Part shown: positions 1 to 3,840 of the stretch, piece after piece
How positions within the stretch are numbered: position 1 is the first letter of the stretch
How the letters are laid out: each line of letters starts with the position of its first letter
Assembly (NCBI GenBank): GCA_021772365.1
Contig: JAJFMC010000067.1
Span: 1-6,916, forward strand
Source: Chlamydiota bacterium
GTDB lineage: Bacteria; Chlamydiota; Chlamydiia; Chlamydiales; Criblamydiaceae
Length of the DNA: 6,916 bases
Direction of reading: 5' to 3'
Made by a program: the position numbers and the translations under genes
The notes under the pieces: generated by a model
Seen by the model: the letters and a program-made list of their open reading frames with translations, nothing else
Told to the model about the DNA's origin: nothing
Databases searched by the model: none

Positions 1-407
1 AGGCTAATCCAAACAGAATCAACACATTCTATGCTACCAGGATAAATACGCCAATACCCTCAAAATAGCATTTCTCATTCCATTAGCACGTCACTACCCC
101 TAAAACCCTCAAAACCATTCCATCGATGGAACACACTCGCAATCTCTGTTCTCCCGCCAGATTTTCAGAACTATGAGATTTTTGAATAATAGATGCACAT
201 GTCCATTGGCAATAGTTTTTTGAAGAAGTGTAAATATAATGTATTTATAATTATTTATTTCTAATTAAAAGTGTAAGATATATATATAATAAATTATTAA
301 TATACACATTTCCAGCAAGAAGTGTAAGTTCCAGTGCCACAACCTGCCATACACATTTAATAATGAAAGTGTAGATGCGCACTCAATAATCGTATCGTTA
401 TTGGGTG

Positions 408-425
408 TCGCCTGACATAAGTGTT
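408..425 (+). repeat. Dispersed 18-mer, copy 1 (also at 3588-3605)
   Basis: TCGCCTGACATAAGTGTT is identical at 408-425 and 3588-3605, over 3 kb apart. A 14-base version (CCTGACATAAGTGT) lies at 457-470, and only the first ten bases (TCGCCTGACA) recur at 5280-5289. The core has a weak dyad (ACA, TAAG, TGT). A hairpin CAATAA/TTATTG (384-403, with inner CG pairs and one bulged T) lies just upstream of this copy. The third copy also directly follows a hairpin. Exact conservation in non-coding DNA suggests a binding site; its role is unknown. Confidence 0.7.
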
Positions 426-456
426 CCAAAAGGGATGCGGTTATTGGTAATGGTGG

Positions 457-470
457 CCTGACATAAGTGT
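457..470 (+). repeat. Dispersed 14-mer CCTGACATAAGTGT, copy 2
   Basis: This is a second exact copy of the 14-base core, 46 bases after copy 1. It is preceded by GTTATTGG (440-447), as copy 1 is (397-404), so the two copies are part of a slightly degenerate tandem duplication. No -10 element lies at promoter spacing downstream, so CTGACA here does not look like a -35. Confidence 0.7.
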
Positions 471-519
471 GGGTAGAATGTGGCTGGTGACTGGTCTGAT
501 TATACAATGAAGGGAGCAG

Positions 520-548
520 TTGACAAGTAGTAAAAGATGTGATATGGT
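520..548 (+). promoter_or_regulatory. Sigma70-type promoter
   Basis: TTGACA (520-525), 17 bases, then TATGGT (543-548). The spacer ends in GATGTGA, close to the ATGWGG block that precedes the -10 in the other forward promoters of this window. The predicted start falls near 555, which coincides with the ATG of the 42-codon ORF at 555-683. Confidence 0.65.
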
Positions 549-554
549 GTCTTC

Positions 555-683
555 ATGAGATACTATAGTCCATGTGATCCTGAATGCCCTGGCTACAAGA
601 GGGAAGTAGTGGATAAGACTGCCTGTATGGTAGATGACCCTATGACTGCTGCCAGAGGTTTGGTGCTGCCAATATGGAGGTAG
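555..683 (+). CDS. Possible 42-residue small protein, leaderless start
   Basis: ATG at 555 opens 42 codons ending in TAG at 681-683. The product begins MRYYSPCDPECPGYKREVV and contains a CxxxC pair (C7, C11) plus a third cysteine (C24). I do not recognise a family. There is no Shine-Dalgarno, but the -10 of the upstream promoter ends at 548, so transcription would begin at or next to the A of this ATG, as in leaderless mRNAs. An in-frame stop just upstream (540-542) makes this the first possible start. The support is positional only. Chance is possible for an ORF this short, and the segment could instead be an untranslated leader or a small RNA. Confidence 0.3.
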   Translation: MRYYSPCDPECPGYKREVVDKTACMVDDPMTAARGLVLPIWR

Positions 684-729
684 TTTGATGACATGGTACG
701 GATTCTCCTACTTGTTGAGAGAGAAGCCC

Positions 730-758
730 TTGACAAGCGGTCATGAATGTGGTAGAGT
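730..758 (+). promoter_or_regulatory. Sigma70-type promoter for the 74-residue gene
   Basis: TTGACA (730-735), 17-base spacer ending in GAATGTGG, then TAGAGT (753-758). The -10 is the weakest of the forward set, but the spacing and the ATGTGG block match the others. Transcription would start near 765 and give a leader of about 150 bases before the ATG at 913. The leader holds a small perfect hairpin, GCGGA-gaa-TCCGC (828-840), and a T-rich stretch at 879-888. Confidence 0.6.
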
Positions 759-912
759 TCATGTACCGTGGTAGCGTAACCTGTCATGGAGTCACGGGGT
801 TTTTCAATATACCTGAGTGACTGGGTTGCGGAGAATCCGCTATGATGGTTGGGAAGTCGCGTCCCCTTCACGGGCCTTGTTTTTTGAATACTTTCCATTT
901 TGGAGAATACCG

Positions 913-1137
913 ATGGCTGACGAGACTAAATACACATTTCATGGCTCTCAGACTCCGAATCCTGGTAAGGATTTACGATCTGTGTATTATCAGGCTGCTG
1001 ATGGCATTCAGGGTTTGATGGACATTGCGAAGAAGGTTCAGGATTCTGATGCTGAGTTTCATCGTTTGGTGAAGCAGTTGAATACTTCTCGCTCGCATTT
1101 GTTGGTTCACCTGAATGCGACATACAACTGGGATTGA
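913..1137 (+). CDS. Hypothetical protein, 74 residues
   Basis: I chose ATG 913 because GGAG (902-905) lies 7 bases upstream. The frame is open further back to a GTG at 817, which would add 32 residues, but that start lacks a ribosome site and its extension reads through the leader hairpin. The product begins MADETKYTFHGSQTPNPGKD and is soluble, with no signal peptide or membrane segment. Residues 24-58 look helical with a heptad-like pattern (AADGIQGLMDIAKKV and following), and the C-terminus is LNATYNWD. I recognise no family. The gene stands alone behind the promoter at 730-758; the next transcription unit starts about 400 bases later. Confidence 0.7.
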   Translation: MADETKYTFHGSQTPNPGKDLRSVYYQAADGIQGLMDIAKKVQDSDAEFHRLVKQLNTSRSHLLVHLNATYNWD

Positions 1138-1352
1138 TTCGAGATGGAAAATGAGACTTTTGCATTGTAATGTGCCCAAAAATTCGATTTCGGTCATTTT
1201 GGCGATAATGGCGGGAAACGCAGATTGAAACCGCGCCAATAGTTTGGTGAAAAAGATGCAGTCCTCCGTTTGGCGAGAGTTACGTCGATAAAACCCAAAA
1301 ATCACCATTTCTGAGTCAGTATCAAGGTTTCGTTAGATCGATTCCCTGGTTC

Positions 1353-1377
1353 TACATATTGGCTAAAAAAGATGTAA
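1353..1377 (+). repeat. 25-base dyad repeat, copy 1
   Basis: TACATATT, four bases (GGCT), then AAAAAAGATGTAA. The outer parts TACATATT and AAGATGTA are inverted repeats of each other with one mismatch. Copy 2 is identical outside the 4-base centre. A half-site resembling the right side (AAAAAGATGCAG) lies at 1251-1262. The plan resembles the TACACATT/AAGTGTA dyads at 303-373, so they may be related operator-like sites. Confidence 0.6.
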
Positions 1378-1381
1378 ATAG

Positions 1382-1430
1382 TGTGGCCAGTAGTGCTACA
1401 CTATCTTGGTGGCCACAGAAGATTTTTGAA
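1382..1430. terminator. Nested inverted repeat followed by T runs
   Basis: TGTGGCCA (1382-1389) and TGGCCACA (1410-1417) are perfect 8-bp complements. Inside them TAGTG-cta-CACTA (1391-1403) forms a second 5-bp stem. TTTTT runs follow on the + strand, the first at about 1422. It could terminate transcription from the 74-residue gene 245 bases upstream, but the long loop and the gap before the Ts make a protein-binding or cruciform site equally possible. Confidence 0.4.
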
Positions 1431-1473
1431 TTTTTCCGATTTTTAGCGCACATCGGGTGAGGTCTCATCCAGG

Positions 1474-1498
1474 TACATATTTCGGAAAAAAGATGTAA
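1474..1498 (+). repeat. 25-base dyad repeat, copy 2
   Basis: TACATATT, four bases (TCGG), then AAAAAAGATGTAA, 121 bases after copy 1 and identical to it at 21 of 25 positions; only the central four bases differ. Conserved arms around a variable centre are typical of a dimeric DNA-binding site. It ends 23 bases before the -35 of the structured-RNA promoter (1522), so it is well placed to act as an operator or activator site. Confidence 0.6.
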
Positions 1499-1521
1499 CC
1501 CTCCCCTCGATTGATAAGCCC

Positions 1522-1550
1522 TTGACAAAGGTTATGAGATGAGGTATATT
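1522..1550 (+). promoter_or_regulatory. Strong sigma70-type promoter for the structured RNA
   Basis: TTGACA (1522-1527), 17-base spacer ending in AGATGAGG, then TATATT (1545-1550). This is close to consensus. The predicted start is near 1557, at the edge of the structured region, which leaves no room for a ribosome binding site and argues that the primary product is an RNA. Confidence 0.8.
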
Positions 1551-1666
1551 ACAGTTGCTTGAGGGAGCATGTAAGGCGACAGATGCGCGGACGACAGCCG
1601 ATGGCAAAGCGGGTTGTACAGACGGCAGGTTGCTTGAGCAGAATCGCATTGCTCCCCGAGTTTTAC

Positions 1667-1754
1667 GAGGAGTTGGCAGACCGACGGTGGGCACCCTACG
1701 CCGGTTTTCTAGATAAGCTGGCCTGGTGGGTAGGTTCAATTCCTACGCTCCTCA
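1667..1754 (+). tRNA. tRNA or tRNA-like element, anticodon uncertain
   Basis: The 3' half is convincing. The T arm at 1730-1746 has a perfect 5-bp stem (GTAGG/CCTAC) and a consensus TTCAATT loop. It is followed by GCTCCTC (1747-1753), which pairs with GAGGAGT (1667-1673) over 7 bp including one U-G, then A1754; CCA is not encoded. The total of 88 bases would suit a tRNA with a long variable arm. The middle is odd: the best anticodon hairpin is an 8-bp stem (1700-1707 with 1715-1722) around the loop TCTAGAT, which puts C where U33 belongs and gives anticodon UAG (Leu). A CUA amber-suppressor reading needs a shifted loop that breaks the stem. I could not fold a normal D arm. Acceptor pair 3 is G-C, not the G-U of tmRNA. 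A tRNA-like domain of a larger RNA is possible. Confidence 0.5.
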
Positions 1755-1801
1755 TTTGATTTTTTCAATGTTTGGCTGAGTTCGTTGAGAGTAAGCCGTC
1801 G

Positions 1802-1822
1802 GGGCGCTGAAGCATAGCGCCC
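1802..1822 (+). other. RNA hairpin H1, 7 bp
   Basis: GGGCGCT (1802-1808) and AGCGCCC (1816-1822) pair perfectly around a 7-base loop, GAAGCAT. No T run follows, so this is not a standard terminator. It is the first of four hairpins in the 115 bases downstream of the tRNA-like element. Confidence 0.7.
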
Positions 1823-1840
1823 ACAACGAAACAGTCCGTC

Positions 1841-1863
1841 TGGTGGGAGACGATTTCCCACCA
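1841..1863 (+). other. RNA hairpin H2, 8 bp
   Basis: TGGTGGGA (1841-1848) and TCCCACCA (1856-1863) pair perfectly around a 7-base loop, GACGATT. The loop is the same size as in H1, 19 bases upstream. Two further short hairpins follow at 1878-1892 and 1904-1916. Confidence 0.7.
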
Positions 1864-1931
1864 ATCTTTGTTGATCAGGGGGACGCACCCCCCGCTTTTG
1901 ATAGGGCAGTTTGCCCAAGGAGGTTTTGTCT

Positions 1932-1973
1932 ATGACTGTGTTTCAATTCCTTTTTGTCTTTGATAGTGACTGA
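1932..1973 (+). CDS. Possible 13-residue Phe-rich leader peptide
   Basis: ATG 1932 opens MTVFQFLFVFDSD and stops at TGA 1971-1973. A full-consensus Shine-Dalgarno, AAGGAGG (1917-1923), lies 8 bases upstream, as strong as the one before the membrane-protein gene at 2153. Four of the 13 codons are Phe (TTT, TTC, TTT, TTT), and an intrinsic terminator follows at 2064-2101. Phe-rich leader peptides ahead of terminators are the hallmark of attenuators such as pheL. Between them CGGCC (1991-1995) and CGGCC (2053-2057) flank GGCCG (2011-2015), which can pair with either. No aromatic amino-acid gene follows. The ribosome site could be fortuitous within a purely structural RNA. Confidence 0.35.
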   Translation: MTVFQFLFVFDSD

Positions 1974-2063
1974 ACGGACATCTGCGCCGACGGCCCCGAA
2001 CGTGACTCTTGGCCGTGAAAGTAGGTAATTAGCCGGGGGACTGCAAAAAACTCGGCCAGTGGT

Positions 2064-2101
2064 GAAGGGCAGGAGTCCGTGTTGGCTTCTGCCCTTCTTT
2101 T
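2064..2101 (+). terminator. Intrinsic terminator of the structured-RNA unit
   Basis: GAAGGGCAG (2064-2072) and CTGCCCTTC (2089-2097) form a perfect 9-bp stem with a 16-base loop, followed by TTTT (2098-2101). It ends six bases before the next -35 (2107), so it cleanly separates the two transcription units. Confidence 0.8.
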
Positions 2102-2106
2102 AGTAA

Positions 2107-2135
2107 TTGACAAAGACACCCGAATGTGGTATCTT
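2107..2135 (+). promoter_or_regulatory. Sigma70-type promoter of the three-gene operon
   Basis: TTGACA (2107-2112), 17-base spacer ending in GAATGTGG, then TATCTT (2130-2135); TGG directly before the -10 also fits an extended -10 (TGn). The predicted start is near 2142, which falls on the Shine-Dalgarno AAGGAGG (2141-2147) of the first gene. The mRNA leader would then be only about 10 bases and might lose the first base of the ribosome site. Confidence 0.75.
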
Positions 2136-2152
2136 AGGTTAAGGAGGACGAC

Positions 2153-2416
2153 ATGAGTGAGATACTGATACAAGATTGGACGGGTAAGCTGCCCCTCTGT
2201 ACGGGGTCATGGCAGTATTGTTACTGGTTGTGGCTGCGTAAACAATGGGGATTTGGAGAAGTTCCGACCAGTACGAGGTTATGGAGTTTCTGTATGCTCC
2301 TGTGGTATGGAACTATCTTCCTTCCTTTGGTCCCAGTAATTAAGATCTTCAGAGGTGAAAGACAGCCGGAGAAGTTAGTTCCTACTGAATTCAAACCCTG
2401 GTACGAGAATGAGTAA
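2153..2416 (+). CDS. Small membrane protein, 87 residues
   Basis: ATG 2153 is preceded by AAGGAGG (2141-2147) at 5 bases. The protein has an unusually tryptophan- and tyrosine-rich N-terminal third (residues 20-33) and one likely transmembrane segment at about residues 43-66 (LWSFCMLLWYGTIFLPLVPV and the next few residues). A charged tail follows (RGERQPEK to the C-terminus), with positive charges next to the membrane segment. I recognise no family, and it is too short for a known enzyme. It opens the operon, and its last 8 bases overlap the next gene. It may anchor a process at the membrane or act as a small phage-type membrane effector; this is inference. Confidence 0.75.
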   Translation: MSEILIQDWTGKLPLCTGSWQYCYWLWLRKQWGFGEVPTSTRLWSFCMLLWYGTIFLPLVPVIKIFRGERQPEKLVPTEFKPWYENE

Positions 2417-2798
2417 GCGATTACCATCCAATTGGCGTTCCAGAATTGAGTTGGTGCGTAGAACAGGTGACGTTCTGGAATTTGATTACTGCTGGCGTTG
2501 GATCAAGGGTCGAACTCCTCGTGGTTGGTATCGTGAATTCGGATGGTTCACAGCGAATGAAGATGGGTATGTTTGTGATGTCGAACTTGAAACAAAGTTT
2601 CAGGGACGAGGTTTAGGCATTGCTATGTATCGACGGGCGTTGCAAGACAATGGGTTTTTGCGAACTAAGTATCACAAAGCCAGTCGCCAGGCGAGAAGAT
2701 GCTGGCAATCGTTAGTTCGAGACTTTCGTCATAAGACTGATTTTTGGTCTGTCGGTGGTTTGTTAGAAGTTTGGTATGAGAATGGAGCACGGGATTGA
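2409..2798 (+). CDS. GNAT-like N-acetyltransferase, 129 residues
   Basis: Start ATG 2409 overlaps the upstream gene by 8 bases and has only a weak GAG upstream, so translational coupling is likely. Residues 57-79 match GNAT motif A, the acetyl-CoA site: a beta strand (CDVELETKF), then QGRGLG (65-70, fitting the Q/R-x-x-G-x-G/A rule) and a helix (IAMYRRALQ). Residues 91-104 (ASRQARRCWQSLVR) could form the following helix that supports cofactor binding. At 129 residues it is at the short end for the family, and the N-terminal part is poorly conserved, so the fold is probable and the substrate unknown. The protein is strongly basic, which could suit a nucleic-acid-linked or peptide substrate. 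It overlaps the next gene by 4 bases. Confidence 0.7.
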   Translation: MSKRLPSNWRSRIELVRRTGDVLEFDYCWRWIKGRTPRGWYREFGWFTANEDGYVCDVELETKFQGRGLGIAMYRRALQDNGFLRTKYHKASRQARRCWQSLVRDFRHKTDFWSVGGLLEVWYENGARD

Positions 2799-3505
2799 AA
2801 CAGGGATTAGACAAGATCATAGGTTTACCAACGGAGAAGGAACGAGCCAGGATTGATATACTGGCCTCACACCGTTTAGGAGAACCGTACCCACATACAT
2901 TGCTGCACGGGATTGGTGGCACCGGAAAGACTCATTTTGGTCGATGTCTAGCTGCTGAGTGCGGTGGTTTTTTCCGTGAGAAGGAAGCTGCTTCTTTGCG
3001 TTCCCGTAAAGACACCGTTGAGTTGCTCGTGGAATCTGACGATTATGCTCGATCTCGGCGTCAACGTCTCATTCTCTTCATTGATGAGATTCACCGTCTC
3101 ACGCCTTTACAGCAAGAGGTTTTCTACTTTCCAATGGTTGAGTGGCGGGTTGATCAAGGGGATGACAATTGGTATGAGATGCGTCCGTTCACATTGATGG
3201 GTGCGACGACTCAGTTGCATCTATTAGATGAACATTCTTTTCAGAAGCGGTTTCAAAACGTATGGGAGATTAAGCCGTATTCTGATTCCTACATGGTTCG
3301 TATCATCAGTGGACTTCTGTCGGCTCATAAGATTCATCATGATTGGAATGACCTAAAGCGCATTGCCACTGTTTGTTGTGGCATCCCTCGGACGGCAAAG
3401 CGTCTCTGCGTCAAACTTCGTAATCATTGCGTGGCTCACAGTCGAACTCGTCTCACTTCTCAGGACATTAATCGGGTCTTTCTTCTTGAGGGTCTCGTTC
3501 AGTAA
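2795..3505 (+). CDS. RuvB-like AAA+ ATPase lacking the C-terminal DNA-binding domain
   Basis: TTG 2795 is the start: TTGA overlaps the previous stop by 4 bases, and GGAG (2784-2787) lies 7 bases upstream. AAA+ motifs appear in RuvB order: Walker A GIGGTGKT (39-46), Walker B with the RuvB-specific extension LILFIDEIHRL (92-102), sensor 1 GATT (136-139) preceded by PFTLM as in RuvB, a likely arginine finger at R152 in FQKRF, and sensor 2 GIPR (196-199). RuvB is the hexameric motor that drives branch migration of Holliday junctions with RuvA. Bacterial RuvB has about 335-350 residues; this protein has 236 and ends just after the lid helices, so the winged-helix DNA-binding domain is missing. No RuvA or RuvC is visible here. 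It may work through another DNA-binding partner, or be a RuvB-derived motor with a different role. Confidence 0.88.
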   Translation: MKQGLDKIIGLPTEKERARIDILASHRLGEPYPHTLLHGIGGTGKTHFGRCLAAECGGFFREKEAASLRSRKDTVELLVESDDYARSRRQRLILFIDEIHRLTPLQQEVFYFPMVEWRVDQGDDNWYEMRPFTLMGATTQLHLLDEHSFQKRFQNVWEIKPYSDSYMVRIISGLLSAHKIHHDWNDLKRIATVCCGIPRTAKRLCVKLRNHCVAHSRTRLTSQDINRVFLLEGLVQ

Positions 3506-3515
3506 TCATACCGGC

Positions 3516-3544
3516 AGCATACCATTAGAACAGATATTTGTCAA
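3516..3544 (-). promoter_or_regulatory. Candidate leftward promoter, antisense to the RuvB-like gene
   Basis: On the minus strand TTGACA (3544-3539) is followed by a 17-base spacer ending in TAATGG and then TATGCT (3521-3516). Spacing, the A after TTGACA and the ATGG before the -10 all match the forward promoters. It would transcribe leftward across the 3' end of the RuvB-like gene. No minus-strand gene there is credible, so the product would be an antisense RNA. Confidence 0.4.
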
Positions 3545-3555
3545 GCGCATAAAGC

Positions 3556-3588
3556 AACCACCTCTGCATTTGCAAGACAGAGGTGGTT
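3556..3588. terminator. 11-bp hairpin after the operon
   Basis: AACCACCTCTG (3556-3566) and CAGAGGTGGTT (3578-3588) are perfect complements with an 11-base loop. It lies 50 bases after the RuvB-like stop codon and is the likely end of the operon transcript. No U tract follows, so termination, RNA-end protection or processing are all possible. The dispersed repeat TCGCCTGACATAAGTGTT begins on its last base. Confidence 0.6.
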
Positions 3589-3605
3589 CGCCTGACATAA
3601 GTGTT
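3588..3605 (+). repeat. Dispersed 18-mer, copy 3
   Basis: TCGCCTGACATAAGTGTT, identical to 408-425. It directly abuts the 11-bp hairpin. At 5280-5289 the first ten bases again follow a terminator, so part of this element seems tied to the ends of transcription units. Confidence 0.7.
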
Positions 3606-3652
3606 GATTCGCGGTCTGCATTTATGTCAAGCGCTGCTCCTTCATTACCTAC

Positions 3653-3681
3653 AGTATGCAATAGGCTTTATGGCCTGTCAA
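3653..3681 (-). promoter_or_regulatory. Weaker leftward promoter-like site
   Basis: On the minus strand TTGACA (3681-3676), a 17-base spacer and CATACT (3658-3653). The -10 is poor and the spacer lacks the ATGWGG block, so this is a weak candidate. It points the same way as the site at 3516-3544. Confidence 0.25.
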
Positions 3682-3762
3682 TATGATTTCTGACGACAAT
3701 TTCCAATTAACCGCGAAATTTCTCGTTCTATAGATATTGGTGAAAAATTATTGGTTCATTGC

Positions 3763-3791
3763 TTGACAAGTAGAACGACATGAGGTAAATT
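3763..3791 (+). promoter_or_regulatory. Strong sigma70-type promoter of the 453-residue gene
   Basis: GC then TTGACA (3763-3768), 17-base spacer ending in ACATGAGG, then TAAATT (3786-3791). Start expected near 3797, giving a leader of about 64 bases that opens with the hairpin at 3801-3823. Confidence 0.8.
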
Positions 3792-3800
3792 ACCCTTGTT

Positions 3801-3840
3801 GACCGAGACATGTGGTTTCGGTCGTAATCAAGTTTCGGTC
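3801..3840 (+). promoter_or_regulatory. 5' leader with two alternative stems
   Basis: GACCGA (3801-3806) can pair with TCGGTC at 3818-3823 or with a second TCGGTC at 3835-3840; both copies lie in the octamer TTTCGGTC. The pairings are mutually exclusive. The second loop ends seven bases before the ribosome site GAGGAG (3847-3852). Either stem would sit at the very 5' end of the mRNA, where hairpins often stabilise abundant messages; a regulatory switch is possible but unproven. Confidence 0.5.

Larger units (their letters stand above)
226..470 (+). repeat. Spaced repeat array with AAGTGT core, period about 43-52
   Basis: The core AAGTGT occurs at 226, 269, 320, 367, 419 and 465, giving intervals of 43, 51, 47, 52 and 46 bases. 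Copies three and four are preceded by ATACACATTT (302 and 350, 48 bases apart), so each forms an imperfect dyad: TACAC, bulged A, TT pairing with AAGTGTA (303-326 and 350-373). Copies five and six belong to a longer unit, GTTATTGG followed by GCCTGACATAAGTGT (397-424 and 440-470), with three extra bases in the second. The units are degenerate and show no constant repeat/spacer pattern, so this is not a CRISPR array. They could be iterons or regulator sites. Confidence 0.6.
1..519. other. Non-coding, repeat-bearing region
   Basis: I find no convincing gene here. The only long open frame is on the minus strand (265-507); it has no ribosome binding site, runs through the repeats and translates to low-complexity sequence. 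The stretch around 215-310 is very AT-rich, with runs such as TATATATATAATAAATTATTAA. A perfect 14-base palindrome, TTCCATCGATGGAA, lies at 118-131. The short string CCCTCAAAA occurs twice, near 57 and 105. Spaced repeats fill 226-470 and are listed separately. An AT-rich segment beside spaced repeats resembles a replication origin or a regulatory region, but no initiator gene is visible to support an origin. Confidence 0.6.
1138..1521. other. Non-coding region with dyad repeats
   Basis: I see no gene here. The minus-strand frames have no ribosome site and overlap the neighbouring gene antisense. Contents: a GC-rich potential stem, TTGGCG (from about 1198) with CGCCAA (from about 1235) and an inner GGCGG/CCGC; a pair of near-identical 25-base dyads (1353-1377 and 1474-1498); an 8-bp inverted repeat with a nested hairpin (1382-1417); and three TTTTT runs about 11 bases apart (1422-1446). 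The 13-mer TTTCGGTCATTTT (1188-1200) recurs in the leader of the 453-residue gene at 3833-3845. Confidence 0.6.
1557..2101 (+). ncRNA. Candidate large structured RNA with embedded tRNA-like element
   Basis: This stretch of about 545 bases runs from a strong promoter to an intrinsic terminator with no substantial reading frame. Perfect stems include GGGAGCA/TGCTCCC (1563-1569 with 1650-1656), the tRNA-like acceptor and T stems (1667-1754), GGGCGCT/AGCGCCC with a 7-base loop (1802-1822), TGGTGGGA/TCCCACCA with a 7-base loop (1841-1863), GGGGG/CCCCC (1878-1892), GGGCA/TGCCC (1904-1916) and ACGGCC/GGCCGT (1990-2016). Large phage-associated RNAs such as GOLLD and ROOL are known to lie near tRNA genes, and some GOLLD RNAs contain one; that parallel is only architectural. 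The alternative is a tRNA transcript followed by the leader of a short ORF (1932-1973), with a separate attenuator-like terminator. Confidence 0.5.
3506..3762. other. Intergenic region
   Basis: No gene is visible. The forward frame 3363-3686 is an out-of-frame overlap with the RuvB-like gene. The region holds the 11-bp hairpin (3556-3588), the third dispersed 18-mer (3588-3605), and three leftward TTGACA hexamers: minus-strand -35s at 3544-3539, 3630-3625 and 3681-3676. The string GTCAAGCGC occurs twice (from 3540 and 3626). TTGACATAAATG on the minus strand at 3630-3619 resembles the dispersed repeat's TGACATAAGTG in opposite orientation. Confidence 0.5.

Noticed and set aside
226..470. CRISPR array
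   Set aside because: Repeats are short and degenerate, and spacers share sequence with each other.
265..507. Minus-strand ORF of 80 codons
   Set aside because: Runs through the spaced repeats and AT-rich DNA; low-complexity translation and no ribosome site.
761..820. 19-codon ORF after the promoter at 730-758
   Set aside because: Its ATG lies upstream of the predicted transcription start and has no ribosome site.
593..898. Minus-strand ORF of 101 codons
   Set aside because: No ribosome site or promoter on that strand, and it lies antisense to two forward promoters and a leader.
817..912. Upstream GTG start for the 74-residue gene
   Set aside because: No Shine-Dalgarno, while ATG 913 has GGAG at 7 bases; the extension crosses a leader hairpin.
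1557..1757. tmRNA (ssrA)
   Set aside because: Too short, no tag ORF ending in an ALAA-like sequence, and acceptor pair 3 is G-C rather than the G-U needed for alanine charging.
1559..1759. Forward ORF of 66 codons
   Set aside because: It reads straight through the tRNA-like element and structured RNA with no ribosome site.
3363..3686. Forward ORF of 107 codons overlapping the RuvB-like gene
   Set aside because: Out of frame with a clear AAA+ gene and no ribosome site.
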